A stretch of 50,252 nt of DNA from a virus, in the IMG/VR virus record IMGVR_UViG_3300017989_000157, positions 1 through 50,252 of that record; one strand, given 5' to 3'. A program made the translations under genes and the position numbers. Below, one piece after another: positions 1-9,300 of the stretch. The notes below the pieces were generated by a model. It searched no databases. It saw nothing but the letters and a program-made list of their open reading frames with translations, and was not told the origin of the DNA. Each line of letters opens with the position of its first letter. Positions within the stretch are counted from its first letter, which is position 1.

Positions 1-123
1 GGTGATCGTGATTACCCAGAAGGGCCGCGACCCGCACACCCACCGGGTCGCGGCCCGCCAACCCTTCCCCGTCTCCGTGGTCCACGCCCTGCACGAGGAG
101 GTCGGGGGCTACCCGCTCTGGGA
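1..123. repeat. Terminal direct repeat, left copy (circle overlap)
   Basis: These 123 bases are identical to positions 50130-50252. The repeat lies inside a gene that reads across the junction, so it most simply marks the overlap of a circular or circularly permuted assembly. A true packaged terminal repeat cannot be excluded from sequence alone. Confidence 0.97.
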
Positions 124-919
124 CGTCTGCGCCGAGGCCCGCCAGGTCTGGCCGATGGTTCGGGGCCAGTACGTCACTTTCAACCACCAGGAGTTTCTCC
201 ACTGTCCCCACCGCCTGGAATACACGCTGGACTACCTGGAGCTGACGCGCCCCACCCTGGCCCTGGGGAACCTCCGCCGGTTTGGGCGATTCATCGGCGA
301 GCACTTCTACCAGACCGACCGCGGCCGGCCAGAGAGTGATGCGGTTACCGAACGGCTCCGCCGGCGGGCGGGCTACCTCGCCGCGGCCGAGGCGGAGATG
401 GCGCCCACCGTGCACTGGCTCTACTGGGAGCCGGCCCAGCAGCCCGGGGAGTGCCCCTTCATCGAGGACCTCTTCTTCGCCCGGCGGGACTGGTTGGAAG
501 ACTTCCAGATCCTCGGGCACGCAGAGGACCTGATCTTTCAGGACGTGTACGACCTGCTCGGGGCGGCCTGGGAGCGGCTGGGCAGGCACGGCCTCCAGCC
601 CGACTGCGTCCGGCTGGACCTCGATACCCACAAGGCCCTGCACCTCTGGCACCCCTGCGAGTTCACGAGCTTCCGCGCCGACGTGCGGGACTGGTTCCTC
701 TCCCAGCCCGAGCGGTGGGGGCGGACGGCGTTTGCCAGGGCCGACCTCTGGGACCGCCTGGTCGGCCGCAACGGTCACTCCGGCTGGACCCGTGATGAGC
801 ACGCCGTGTGGTGCTTCCGCCGCGGGCGGGGCGGGACCGTCAGCCGCTACGTGCAGGGACTCGACCGCTGGCTGAAGACCCCGGCCGGCCAAGCCCAGGC
901 ACGGAGGGCGACACCATGA
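2..919 (+). CDS. Glycosyltransferase-like protein, 3' part (5' part at 50011-50252)
   Basis: This reading frame is open from the first base and continues the gene that starts at 50011. Joined across the circle junction it encodes 345 residues. The joined N-terminus has a hydrophobic strand followed by a second strand (VIVIT), as at the start of GT-A nucleotide-sugar transferases. No clear DxD motif can be picked out. The next two genes encode an FkbM-type methyltransferase and a second glycosyltransferase-like protein, linked by ATGA stop/start overlaps, so translational coupling and a joint role in sugar modification are likely. The cassette sits inside the virion gene block, which suggests modification of phage particles or the host surface late in infection. 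The family call is tentative; an uncharacterised virion protein is the alternative. Confidence 0.5.
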   Translation: MIVITQKGRDPHTHRVAARQPFPVSVVHALHEEVGGYPLWDVCAEARQVWPMVRGQYVTFNHQEFLHCPHRLEYTLDYLELTRPTLALGNLRRFGRFIGEHFYQTDRGRPESDAVTERLRRRAGYLAAAEAEMAPTVHWLYWEPAQQPGECPFIEDLFFARRDWLEDFQILGHAEDLIFQDVYDLLGAAWERLGRHGLQPDCVRLDLDTHKALHLWHPCEFTSFRADVRDWFLSQPERWGRTAFARADLWDRLVGRNGHSGWTRDEHAVWCFRRGRGGTVSRYVQGLDRWLKTPAGQAQARRATP

Positions 920-1479
920 TTCAAGGCGGTTCCCAACCACCCCTGGCCCAGGACGAGTGGGTGCTGGCCAATTCCGAGGGGCCCGGCTTCTTCGTCGAGG
1001 CCGGCGCCGGGGACGGGGTGCACCTCAGCAACACGATTCGGCTGGAGGAAGCCGGCTGGACCGGGCTGTGCGTTGAGCCGAGCCCAGACTACGCCCAGCT
1101 CTGCCGCAATCGCACCTGCCGGACGGACCCCCGCTGCCTGATGGCGGCATCAGGACACCGTGTCCGGCTGGAGGTAAACCCGGATCGCCTCTTGTCCAAG
1201 GTTTCGGCCGAGGGGACTGAGTGGCGAAGCAGTGTCTCTCTACTGGATTTGTTGCAAGAGCACGACTGCCCCCGCCAGATCGACTACCTCAGCCTGGATG
1301 TCGAAGGCGAGGAGACGCGGATTTTCGGAGCGTTCCCCTTCGGCGCCTATCGGTTCCGGTTGATGACGGTGGAGCACAACTACGTCCAGGCGGAGGAACT
1401 GCGGGCGATACTGACGGAGCACGGCTACGAGCTGGTGAAAACGGTTCTCTGGGAAGACTTTTGGAGGGACGCCAGATGA
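916..1479 (+). CDS. FkbM-family SAM-dependent methyltransferase
   Basis: This 187-residue protein is a compact FkbM-type (Methyltransf_21) methyltransferase, a family that usually O-methylates sugars. The glycine-rich SAM loop is VEAGAGDGVHLSNT at residues 27-40. It is followed by GWTGLCVEPSP, which carries the acidic ribose-binding residue, and by IDYLSLDVEGEE, the usual FkbM motif near the middle of the fold. The start ATG at 916 overlaps the stop of the preceding gene (ATGA), and the next gene overlaps its stop in the same way. It lies between two glycosyltransferase-like genes within the structural operon, so it probably caps or decorates a glycan made by them. The substrate is unknown. 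Confidence 0.85.
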   Translation: MIQGGSQPPLAQDEWVLANSEGPGFFVEAGAGDGVHLSNTIRLEEAGWTGLCVEPSPDYAQLCRNRTCRTDPRCLMAASGHRVRLEVNPDRLLSKVSAEGTEWRSSVSLLDLLQEHDCPRQIDYLSLDVEGEETRIFGAFPFGAYRFRLMTVEHNYVQAEELRAILTEHGYELVKTVLWEDFWRDAR

Positions 1480-2225
1480 CCTTCGTAACCGCGTTGATCT
1501 ACGGCGGCGCCGGCCCCGAGGCCCAGTGGTTGCGGGTCTCGGTGCCGTCGTTTCTCCACCACTGCGCGGGCGAGCTGCTCGTGCTCGACAACACGCCGGA
1601 CTGCGATCCCTACGGGGGTCTGGAGTGGCTGGCCACGCTGCCGCGGGTGCATATCAGCAAGAGCACCCGGCCGGTCTGGCGGGACGGCCGGCGACGGCAC
1701 GGGGACGGCTACCACGGGTGCCTGGAGTGGGCCCGGGACAACGGCTTTCGCGTCATGGTCAGCCTGGAGGCGGACTGCGAGGTGACCGGCGACACCTGGC
1801 ACCGCCGCTTGATCGAGGCGGTCGAAGAGGGGGCCTGGTTCGCGTCGACCTACCGTTGCAGCTACGGGCCGCTGCACCACTTCCCGGCGGCCTACGACAC
1901 CCACGTCGACTGGTCTTGCTGGGACTTCAACCAGGAGCCCAAGCCGCGGGAGCACCTCGACGATCCCCGCTATGCCGCGCTGGTCGACCTGGAGGCGATG
2001 CGGAGGATGTGTACTCACCTGGCCCACACCGAGGCCGGCCGCGAGAACCACTGGCGGTGGTTCTCGACCACCTGGGACGTCGGCCAGCGGCCGTGGTTCG
2101 AGGCCGCGCTGGCCGGCAAGGCGCAGCACGTCCACTGCAATCAGAGGCACGACGCCGGCATCCATCACTACTGGGGCGGGTCGCGGCGCGATCCCCCCGC
2201 CGAATTTGTGGAGCGGTGGCAGTGA
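1476..2225 (+). CDS. Glycosyltransferase-like protein
   Basis: A 249-residue protein that starts with MTFVTALIYGG and has LLVLDNTPDC near residue 35, resembling the first strands of GT2-type transferases. Around residue 90 it has a strand followed by an acidic cluster, VMVSLEADCEVTGD, in the place where GT-A enzymes carry the metal-binding DxD. The C-terminal half is rich in Trp and His (HVDWSCWDF, NHWRWFSTTWD, HHYWGGSRR). Start ATG overlaps the FkbM stop, and its own stop overlaps the GTG start of the next gene, so four genes are coupled in a row. The fold call is inferred from the N-terminal strands and context. The sugar donor and target are unknown. Confidence 0.6.
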   Translation: MTFVTALIYGGAGPEAQWLRVSVPSFLHHCAGELLVLDNTPDCDPYGGLEWLATLPRVHISKSTRPVWRDGRRRHGDGYHGCLEWARDNGFRVMVSLEADCEVTGDTWHRRLIEAVEEGAWFASTYRCSYGPLHHFPAAYDTHVDWSCWDFNQEPKPREHLDDPRYAALVDLEAMRRMCTHLAHTEAGRENHWRWFSTTWDVGQRPWFEAALAGKAQHVHCNQRHDAGIHHYWGGSRRDPPAEFVERWQ

Positions 2226-3727
2226 AGACGCGGCCGATCAAGTTGGTCTTTCCAGTGGGCGGCCTGGTCCGCCGATGGTCGTACCAGGCGCAGCCCCCCT
2301 ACACGACGCCCGTGGCGATGAACGTCTGGCCGATCGGCCCGGCGAACATGCGCCTCCGCGGCGCCCGGCGGGCCGGAATGGAGAAGATGACCGGCGGCAG
2401 CGCCGGGGGAAACCACTTCCGCTGCCTCGCGCCCGTCCCCAAGGCGGACGACTCGGACTACACCTACCGGCTGATGTGTGCCGCCGGGCAGAAGTGGTAC
2501 TACCCCGTTAACGGCGGCACGATGACCGAGTGGGTCACCGGCACCCTGGCCAGCTCGACCGGCCGCGTTGGCTGGGCGGTAATCGACTCGCTGCTCTATT
2601 ACCTCGACGCCGGCACCTTCAAGAAGATGGACCCCTTCGCGCCGAGCCTGGCCAACCTGGTCGCCGCGGCCGGGGCCCTGCCGACCGACTGCGACCTGCT
2701 CTGCCGGTACAACGGGCGTCTCACCGCGGCCCCATTCCGCGGCCAGCTCTGGTACATGGCCCGCCAGTCGGACCCGACCGACTGGGACTACACGGCCGAT
2801 TCCGACGATCCCCAACGGGCTGTCTGGAGCGCCTCCTGCGACCTGGGGAGCCTCCAGGACCCGCTATGCGCCTTCGCCCCGCTCGGTGACACGGAGCTGG
2901 TGTTCGGCTGCGACAACTCGATGTGGGTGCTAAGAAACGACCCGTGCTGGGGCGGGGCGATCGACAACGTCAGCCGCGAGCTGGGAATCGTCGGCCCGGA
3001 TGCCTGGTGCTACACGCCCGACAAGAGCCTCCTCTTTGTCGACTTCTCCGGGGTCTACATCCTGCCGCCCCGGGCCAACAGCCCGCAGCCGTTCAGCCGG
3101 GAGAAGCTCCCCTCGGATCTCCGCAACATGGACCCGGGCACCTACGACGTGGTCCTGCGGTACGATCCGCAGCACTTCGGATTTCTCCTCGGCTTGGTCC
3201 CCTTGACCGGGGCGAGCGAGTCGGACCCGGGTGAGCATTGGTGGATTGACTGGCCAACCCAATCCTTCTGGCAGATTTCCTTTCCTACCGCCAAGACGCC
3301 AAGGTTCTACGAGGAATTCCACTACGAGGCAGGCACCGATGACGTGCTGGCGCTGGGCTGCGAGGATGGCGTCCTGCGGATGTTCGACGACGATGGCGAC
3401 GACGACGGTGACGACGTGACCGGCTACTGCTCGATCGGGCCGTTCCAGTTGGGCGACGCCTACCATGAGGGGATGCTCCGGGAGCTGATCGGCGTCTTGG
3501 GCAAGACCTCGGGGGATCTGACCTGGAAGCTGTTCACCGCGGACGACGCCGAGACCTGCGCCCTGGCCTCGACGGCAAAGGATACGGGGACCTGGAGTGG
3601 CGGGCGCAACCGTTCGAAGCACCCCCGACGGCGCGGCCAAGCCGCCGTCTTGCAACTTTACGGGACGGAGTGCTGGGAGTTCGAGCAGGCCGTGGCCGTC
3701 CTCACAACCCTGGGAAAACACAGGTGA
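2222..3727 (+). CDS. Phage tail/adsorption protein, beta-propeller-like (nozzle type)
   Basis: A 501-residue protein beginning at GTG 2222, coupled to the preceding stop by a GTGA overlap. It has repeated Trp/Tyr-rich blades such as KWYYPVNGG, LYYLDAGTFKKM, LVFGCDNSMWVLR, LLFVDFSGVYILPP and WWIDWPTQSFW. Such serial blades resemble the propeller nozzle proteins that close the short tail of podoviruses. The pattern of a 'captured device' reading (display of constant, then dispute of values) is typical of this phage family. An Asp-rich loop (DDDGDDDGDD) lies near residue 390. It follows the sugar cassette and precedes the internal virion proteins. The structural role is inferred from size, blade pattern and position. 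Confidence 0.6.
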   Translation: MKTRPIKLVFPVGGLVRRWSYQAQPPYTTPVAMNVWPIGPANMRLRGARRAGMEKMTGGSAGGNHFRCLAPVPKADDSDYTYRLMCAAGQKWYYPVNGGTMTEWVTGTLASSTGRVGWAVIDSLLYYLDAGTFKKMDPFAPSLANLVAAAGALPTDCDLLCRYNGRLTAAPFRGQLWYMARQSDPTDWDYTADSDDPQRAVWSASCDLGSLQDPLCAFAPLGDTELVFGCDNSMWVLRNDPCWGGAIDNVSRELGIVGPDAWCYTPDKSLLFVDFSGVYILPPRANSPQPFSREKLPSDLRNMDPGTYDVVLRYDPQHFGFLLGLVPLTGASESDPGEHWWIDWPTQSFWQISFPTAKTPRFYEEFHYEAGTDDVLALGCEDGVLRMFDDDGDDDGDDVTGYCSIGPFQLGDAYHEGMLRELIGVLGKTSGDLTWKLFTADDAETCALASTAKDTGTWSGGRNRSKHPRRRGQAAVLQLYGTECWEFEQAVAVLTTLGKHR

Positions 3728-3731
3728 GACG

Positions 3732-4079
3732 ATGCCGATTGAAGACCTGCGGCGGGTGGTTGCCCACGCCGACAATCCGGTCGAGCTACAGCGCGCCCTG
3801 GACGCCCTCGCATTGCAGCAGCACCGGCTGTACAAGCTGTTCAAGCAGCTTGAAGCCGAAGACGAACTGAACACGATGGCGATCCAGAACGCCGGCGACG
3901 TGAGGATCGGGGGCGGCGAGATTGCCTGTTCCAAGCTTGGGCTTTCGGTTGATCCGGTCGCCCAGCAGGCGCACATTGCCGATCCGGCCGGCGGAGGCAC
4001 ACAGGACACCCAGGCGAGGTTGGCAATCGTCGCCATCCTCGCTGTCCTCGAGACCTTTGGTTTCACGGCGACCAGCTAG
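3732..4079 (+). CDS. Small structural-block protein, unknown function
   Basis: A 115-residue protein. The first 55 residues form a strongly helical, charged segment (ELQRALDALALQQHRLYKLFKQLEAEDEL) likely to be a coiled coil. A polar linker follows and the C-terminus is hydrophobic (LAIVAILAVLETFGF), long enough for one membrane helix or a buried helix. It starts 4 bases after the stop of the propeller-like gene. A coiled coil followed by a hydrophobic tail in this position suggests a minor virion or ejection component. I do not recognise the family. Confidence 0.7.
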   Translation: MPIEDLRRVVAHADNPVELQRALDALALQQHRLYKLFKQLEAEDELNTMAIQNAGDVRIGGGEIACSKLGLSVDPVAQQAHIADPAGGGTQDTQARLAIVAILAVLETFGFTATS

Positions 4080-4090
4080 GAGGATGGGAG

Positions 4091-5287
4091 ATGGCCCGAT
4101 ACCGGACGACTGCCGCCCAACCGGCGGCGACCACCACACGGAAACGCCAGCCGATCTACGCCCCGGGGTCGACGGGGGGAACCTACCCGTCGGCGCAGAT
4201 GCCCGACCTAGACCTGGCCGCCAGCGCCGTCGGTCTGCCGGGTGGCGGCGGGCGCTGGAACACCTACGGCGGCGGGCAGGGCCAGCAGCAGTATTTTACC
4301 GACCCAAACCGGCAGGTCGGTTACGCCGGCGGGTCTGGGAGCTGGACCAACACCGCGTATAACCAATCCAGAGCGACTCCACCGCCTGGTTACAGCCAGA
4401 TTCCGGGGCAGTCACCCCAGGAGATTCCCGGCGGCGGGACTAGCTCCACGGCGGGCCAACCCTCCTTCTACTCGCAGTTGTTTGGGAGCTACCAGGACGC
4501 CTGGAACCGGGCGGCCGCCACCAACGAGGCCCGCTACGGGGACATCCTTGGAGGCCACCGCGACCGCTACGGCACCGGCATGGAATTGGCCGAGAGCCGG
4601 TACGGCGCGGCAATGGGCCTGGTCGGGCAACTCGGCCAGGCGGAGCGGGCCGAGGTCAACCGGATCTACGACGCGAGGGAAGGGCAGATGATGCAAGACC
4701 TGGCCTCCAAGGGCCTGGCGACCGGTTCCCTGGCCTGGGGCGTGGGCCAGGGCGTCGACCGCGAGCGGAGCCGGCGAATGCAGGAGGTTGAAGAGGGACT
4801 CACCCGCGAGAAGCTCGCCCAGCACGGGGCCCTCTCCGGCGACCTGCTGTCCACGCACATGCAGGGAGCCGGCGACACGCTGGGGTTCATGGAACGGCGC
4901 ACGGACGAGTACCCGAGCTTGACCGACATGTACAACATGGCGATCAAGCTCGGCGAAATGGAAAGCGGCCGCGGGGGCGGCGGGTCGGGGGTGCAGTTTG
5001 CTTCGCCCAGCTCCTACGGCTACCAGGTCCCGGGACAGGCTTGGGGAATGGGTGGCGCCAACACCGGCTATCAGCTCCAGGGCGGGGGCCGGCAAGGCTA
5101 CGGGTACGGCGACCTCCAGGCCGCCACCCGATCGCTCAATGCGGCCGGCCAAAACCCGCAGGAGTGGCGACGGCTGATCGAGCAGGGCACCGATCCCCGC
5201 ATGGTCCGACAATTCCACCAGCTCCCGGCGGAGACCCAGAGGACGATGCTGGCCTACTACTACCAAACCGGGGCGGGGAGGGGTTAG
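4091..5287 (+). CDS. Internal virion protein-like, Gly/Gln-rich
   Basis: A 398-residue protein with a strong Shine-Dalgarno (GGAGG, 4079-4083). Both ends are rich in Gly, Gln, Ser and Tyr and look disordered. Residues about 150-270 form a charged helical core with repeated RYG motifs (EARYGDI, RDRYGTG, ESRYGAA), then DLASKGLATGSLAWGVGQGVDRERSRRMQEVEEGLTREK across two stretches. Proteins of this build, placed between tail genes and a giant last gene, are usual internal core or ejection proteins of podoviruses. Function is inferred from composition and position; no enzymatic motif is seen. Confidence 0.65.
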   Translation: MARYRTTAAQPAATTTRKRQPIYAPGSTGGTYPSAQMPDLDLAASAVGLPGGGGRWNTYGGGQGQQQYFTDPNRQVGYAGGSGSWTNTAYNQSRATPPPGYSQIPGQSPQEIPGGGTSSTAGQPSFYSQLFGSYQDAWNRAAATNEARYGDILGGHRDRYGTGMELAESRYGAAMGLVGQLGQAERAEVNRIYDAREGQMMQDLASKGLATGSLAWGVGQGVDRERSRRMQEVEEGLTREKLAQHGALSGDLLSTHMQGAGDTLGFMERRTDEYPSLTDMYNMAIKLGEMESGRGGGGSGVQFASPSSYGYQVPGQAWGMGGANTGYQLQGGGRQGYGYGDLQAATRSLNAAGQNPQEWRRLIEQGTDPRMVRQFHQLPAETQRTMLAYYYQTGAGRG

Positions 5288-5290
5288 CCT

Positions 5291-6391
5291 ATGGCGATCA
5301 CAGTCAAATATGCCCCCGTCGCAAAGCTGCTCGGCGCGGCGGGCCTGGAGATCGGCCGAGGCGCCCGCGCCGAGCGCGACCTCGATCGGGCCCGCCAGGA
5401 CGCCCAATTCGCCGCCCGGATTGCCGAGCAGCGGCGCCGCGACGAGCTGGTCGCCGCCCAGCGGGCCGCTGCCCAGCGGGCCGGCCTGGCTGAAGCGGGG
5501 ATGCGGACCCGTGGTCGCTTGGCCGAGACCGCGATGCGTGCCGACCAGGCCGCCCAGGCGGCCGCCGCCGAGCGGGCCCACGACATCGCCACGATCCAGG
5601 AGCGGGGACGGGTCAAGCAACAGAACTTCACCGCCCAGCAGAAGGCTGAGTGGGACCGCAGCGAGCGGGCCCTAATGTGGCTGCGGGGGCCCGAGGCGCG
5701 CAAACAATACCGGCCGGCGGAAATCGAGCAGCTCGAGTGGATGATCCGCCAGCAGATGCTCGGGATTGCCAAGCCGCTACCCGAGCGGCCCGATCGAGAC
5801 CCGCCCACGATCGAGGAGCTGAACCAGTCGGGCCGGGCGAGGATTCCGGATGGCTGGGCTGTAGTCCCCAAGGCGGACCAGTCCCTGGAGATCCGGCCGC
5901 CCGACGAGAGTAAGACGGTGGGCTACCTCCGCCAGAAGCAAGAGGGCGACCAGCAAGCGGCCGAGGCCAAGGCGGCCGCCGAGCGTCAAGCCGCCCGCCA
6001 GGAGGCGTTTCGACAGTTCTACGCGCAGGGCAAGATCACAGCCGAGGGGACCAAGGCCGCCTGGGCCAGCGTCGACGAGGCATACAAGGTCTTCGAGCAG
6101 ATCGAGGGGAAGGTCCCGGCACCCGTCGCTCCGCAGCTCCCTACTGCGGACCAAGGCGCCGCCGAGCCGCAGATCCAGCTACCCAACGACCCGCATGAAC
6201 TCGCCGGGATGGTGCGGGAGACCTACATCGACCTGGCACGGCGCGACCGGCCGGCCGACGACGACGAGGTGGAGGCGGCCAAGCGGCTGTGGATGCACTT
6301 GCGCCAGAAGAGAGCCCAGGGACAGTGGGACCAGTGGGACGCGGCCACGGCCGTCCAGATCAGGGAGGTGATCCAGAGTGGCCAGCGCTGA
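5291..6391 (+). CDS. Internal virion protein-like, long coiled coil
   Basis: A 366-residue protein. Residues about 25-130 are almost entirely Ala/Arg/Glu/Gln heptads (ERDLDRARQDAQFAARIAEQ and on), and a second coil spans about 205-250. A short ordered stretch between them holds WMIRQQMLGIAKPLPERP and GRARIPDGWAVVPKADQSL. The C-terminus again is charged and helical. It begins 3 bases after the previous stop, and its last 14 bases overlap the start of the giant gene. The coiled-coil build suits an internal core protein ejected with the DNA. This is inferred from composition and gene order. Confidence 0.65.
   Translation: MAITVKYAPVAKLLGAAGLEIGRGARAERDLDRARQDAQFAARIAEQRRRDELVAAQRAAAQRAGLAEAGMRTRGRLAETAMRADQAAQAAAAERAHDIATIQERGRVKQQNFTAQQKAEWDRSERALMWLRGPEARKQYRPAEIEQLEWMIRQQMLGIAKPLPERPDRDPPTIEELNQSGRARIPDGWAVVPKADQSLEIRPPDESKTVGYLRQKQEGDQQAAEAKAAAERQAARQEAFRQFYAQGKITAEGTKAAWASVDEAYKVFEQIEGKVPAPVAPQLPTADQGAAEPQIQLPNDPHELAGMVRETYIDLARRDRPADDDEVEAAKRLWMHLRQKRAQGQWDQWDAATAVQIREVIQSGQR
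6364..6373 (+). promoter_or_regulatory. Full-length Shine-Dalgarno of the giant gene
   Basis: The ten bases GGAGGTGATC are fully complementary to the usual 3' end of 16S rRNA and lie 4 bases before the GTG at 6378, inside the preceding gene. They fix the start of the giant gene and predict high translation despite its GTG start. Confidence 0.85.
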
Positions 6392-9300
6392 CGCCTTTTT
6401 GCGGGAGATCGACCAAGCCCTCCATGAGCCGCTCGGCACCCCCGAGCTGCTGGCGGAGATCGACGAGGCCCTGGCCGAGCCGGTCCAGCAGCCGGCCGCC
6501 CCCGTGGAGGAGCCCGCGGGCCCGGTGAGGCACCCGCCGGAAGTCGCCGCCATGACCGGCGAGGAGGCCGCCCGCCGGCAGCGGTTCTCCGACATCGGCT
6601 ACCGTGCGGCCAGGGCGCAGGCCGTGGGTATGCCCAGCGACGAGGAGCTGGCCGTCGCCGAGAAGCGGCGCCGGGCAGAGGCGGAACGAATCCAGCGGGC
6701 CGCCCGCCAGCGGGCCGGCTTCGTCTTCGGCCGGGCCCGCCAGGTCAGCAGCATGGAGGACGCCGGCAGCCTGGCGGACATCGGCCGGGCCTACAAGGCC
6801 GCCTTTAATGAGGAGATCCCGCCCCAAAGCCGACAGCAGTTTCGAGAGCTGACCGAGAGCTACCGGGAGGCCCGCAAGTTCCTGAAGCTGTTGATCGACG
6901 ACCGCCCCCGGGCCCTGGAAATGGCCCTCAAAGTGCCCGAGCAGCAGCGGCAGGTAATGGTCGCGGCCGTGGCCGATGTGGCCAAGGACGAGGGCCGCCG
7001 GGCGGGGATGGGGCCCCTCGAGCGAATGACCCGGGCGGTCGGCAAGGGGGGCGGGGAGTACGTCGAGTCGCTCGTGGAGCTGGCCGACCGGACCAACACG
7101 ACCGAAGACTGGATGTTCTTCGAGGACCTGAAGGCGGCCGTGGAGTACGGCGACCCGCTCAAACAGCAAGAGGACTGGTTCCTGCACAACTGGTTTATCG
7201 GCGCCGGCGAGCAGGCCGTGCCCTTCGCCATGTTCATCGCCGGCGGCCAGGCGGCCGGCGGCGTGGCCCGGGCGGCCGGGGCGGGCGTCAAGCTGGCCAG
7301 GGCGGCCACGAGCGTGGGAGTCGCCGCCACGGTCTATCCCCAACAGTACCGCCAGACGCGCCATGACCTGATCCGCATGGGACTGCCGGAGGACCGCGCC
7401 AACGGCTACGCCTCGGTGGCGGCGACAGCGATCGGGCTGGTCGAGTCGATCCTGCCCAACCCGGTCAGCCCGATCCACGTGGCCGGCCGCCAGGCGGCGA
7501 TCGCCGCGGTCCGCCAGTACGTCGCCGGAGCTGCCATGCGCGGCGTCGTCGAGCTGACCGAGGAGTATCTCCAGGGTGTCACCGAGCAGGCGGTCAAATC
7601 GGCCGCCCAGGCCTGGGAGACCGCCGATCCCACCGGCGGCTTCGGGGCACAGCTCGTCGCCGCCCACCAGGAGGGCTGGAGCCAGGGCAAGGAGGCCGTG
7701 GGTCCGCTGGCGGTCCTGATGGGTGTGGGCGGGGCTCCGGGGGCGATGAGCTTTGCCTCGACCATCGGGCCCTCGCTGCACTGGCTCCGGCAGCAACCCC
7801 GCGTGCAGGTCCCCGAGCAGCCCACCCAGGCGCAGCAGGAGGCCCTCGCGGCGGCCGCCGAGAAGGAGCAGCCGAGCCGGGGGGACCTCGAGCGCGCCGG
7901 GATCAAGGGAACCTCGGCGGAGATCCGCCGGCAGTTGGCCGAGATGCTCCGGGGCCTGCGAGAGCGGTGGCAAGCCGGGATGGCCCAGGCCGCCGAGGCG
8001 GGGGCACCGTTCCCGCGGGGGCGAGCCGAGGGCCCGCCCGTAGCGCCCCCCCCACAGGCCCCGCCGCCGCCAGCAACAGGAGCGACCCCCCATGCACCAC
8101 CGCAAGAAACGCCGCCCCCAGCGGCTCCCGCTCCAGGTCCCACCCCAGCCGGTCCGGCGCCGCCTCTGGCTACCGAACCGCCGGCGCCGCCCCAAGTCGA
8201 ACAGCCGGTACCGCCGGGGGCTCCCGCCCCGGCCGCGGGCCCCGCCTTTGTTCCCCCGGCCGGCCAGGGCGCCTTGCCGGGCATGGAAGAGGACGTTCGG
8301 GAGAGTGAGCGACGGCGGGCCTTTGCCGGCCCCTGGATCGAGGAGCTGACCGAGATCGGCGGGGCAGACTGGGCCGAGACCCACCGGCCGCTATTCGGCG
8401 AGATCCTCCGCCTGGCCGAAGCTGGAATCGCCCGGCTGCACGAGGACCCCGAACTAGGCCGCGGCGAGGTGGCCGAGGAGATCTTTGACGACGTCGTCGA
8501 GCAGCTCCCCGACCCCGACGACGAGCGGGCCCATCTTGTTCTGGAGCACGCGATCGACACGGCCTTGGCCGGTCGGGAGCTGCCGGCGGCCGTCCGCCTG
8601 GCCCGCCACGTCGCCGACGCCCTGGAGGCCGGTCGCCAGTTGGACAACCGGGGCTTCTTCGAGCTGGCCGACCGGGCCTACGGCGGCACGCGGGGCGAGG
8701 GTCGCTACCAGGCCTCCGAGGCCTACGACTCCCTGGAGCTGGGGGTCAACCAGTTCATCCGCGACCACCCGGAGCGGTTCAGCGTCGGCAAGGTGGCCGA
8801 TGGCCCGCAGCGGGTGATCCACTCCCTGGAGGTCTTGACCCAGCGGCTCCCACGCCAGACCGTCCGCACCGGGGAGAAGGAGCAGTTCCAGCAGTTTTCG
8901 ACGCCGCCGGCGTACGCCTACGTTGTGAGTTGGTTGGCCAATATCCAACCCGGGGAGATTGCCCTGGAGCCCTCGGCGGGGACCGGCTCGCTGGTGGTCC
9001 ACGCCCGCAATGCCGGCGCGGTGGTCCACGCCAACGAGATCAGCCAACACCGAGCCGAATTGCTGCGGGAGCTGGGCGCCATGGTCGTGACCCAGGAGGA
9101 CGCCGAACACCTCGACAAGAGCCTCCACGGCCAGGTGCAGCCGAGTGTCGTGCTCATGAACCCGCCCTTCAGCCGGGCCGGGAGCCGGCTGGAGGGCAAG
9201 AAGGTAGCCGGGATGGACCGCCGGCACGTCGACGCCGCGCTGAAGCTGCTCGCGCCCGGCGGCCGGCTGGTGGCGATCGTGGGGGCCCCGATGCGGGGCG

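Noticed and set aside
2930-4066. Long minus-strand open frames under the late genes (also 4412-5620, 6360-8384, 11904-13355)
   Set aside because: They are shadows caused by high GC and codon bias of the plus-strand genes. They lack Shine-Dalgarno sites and family motifs.
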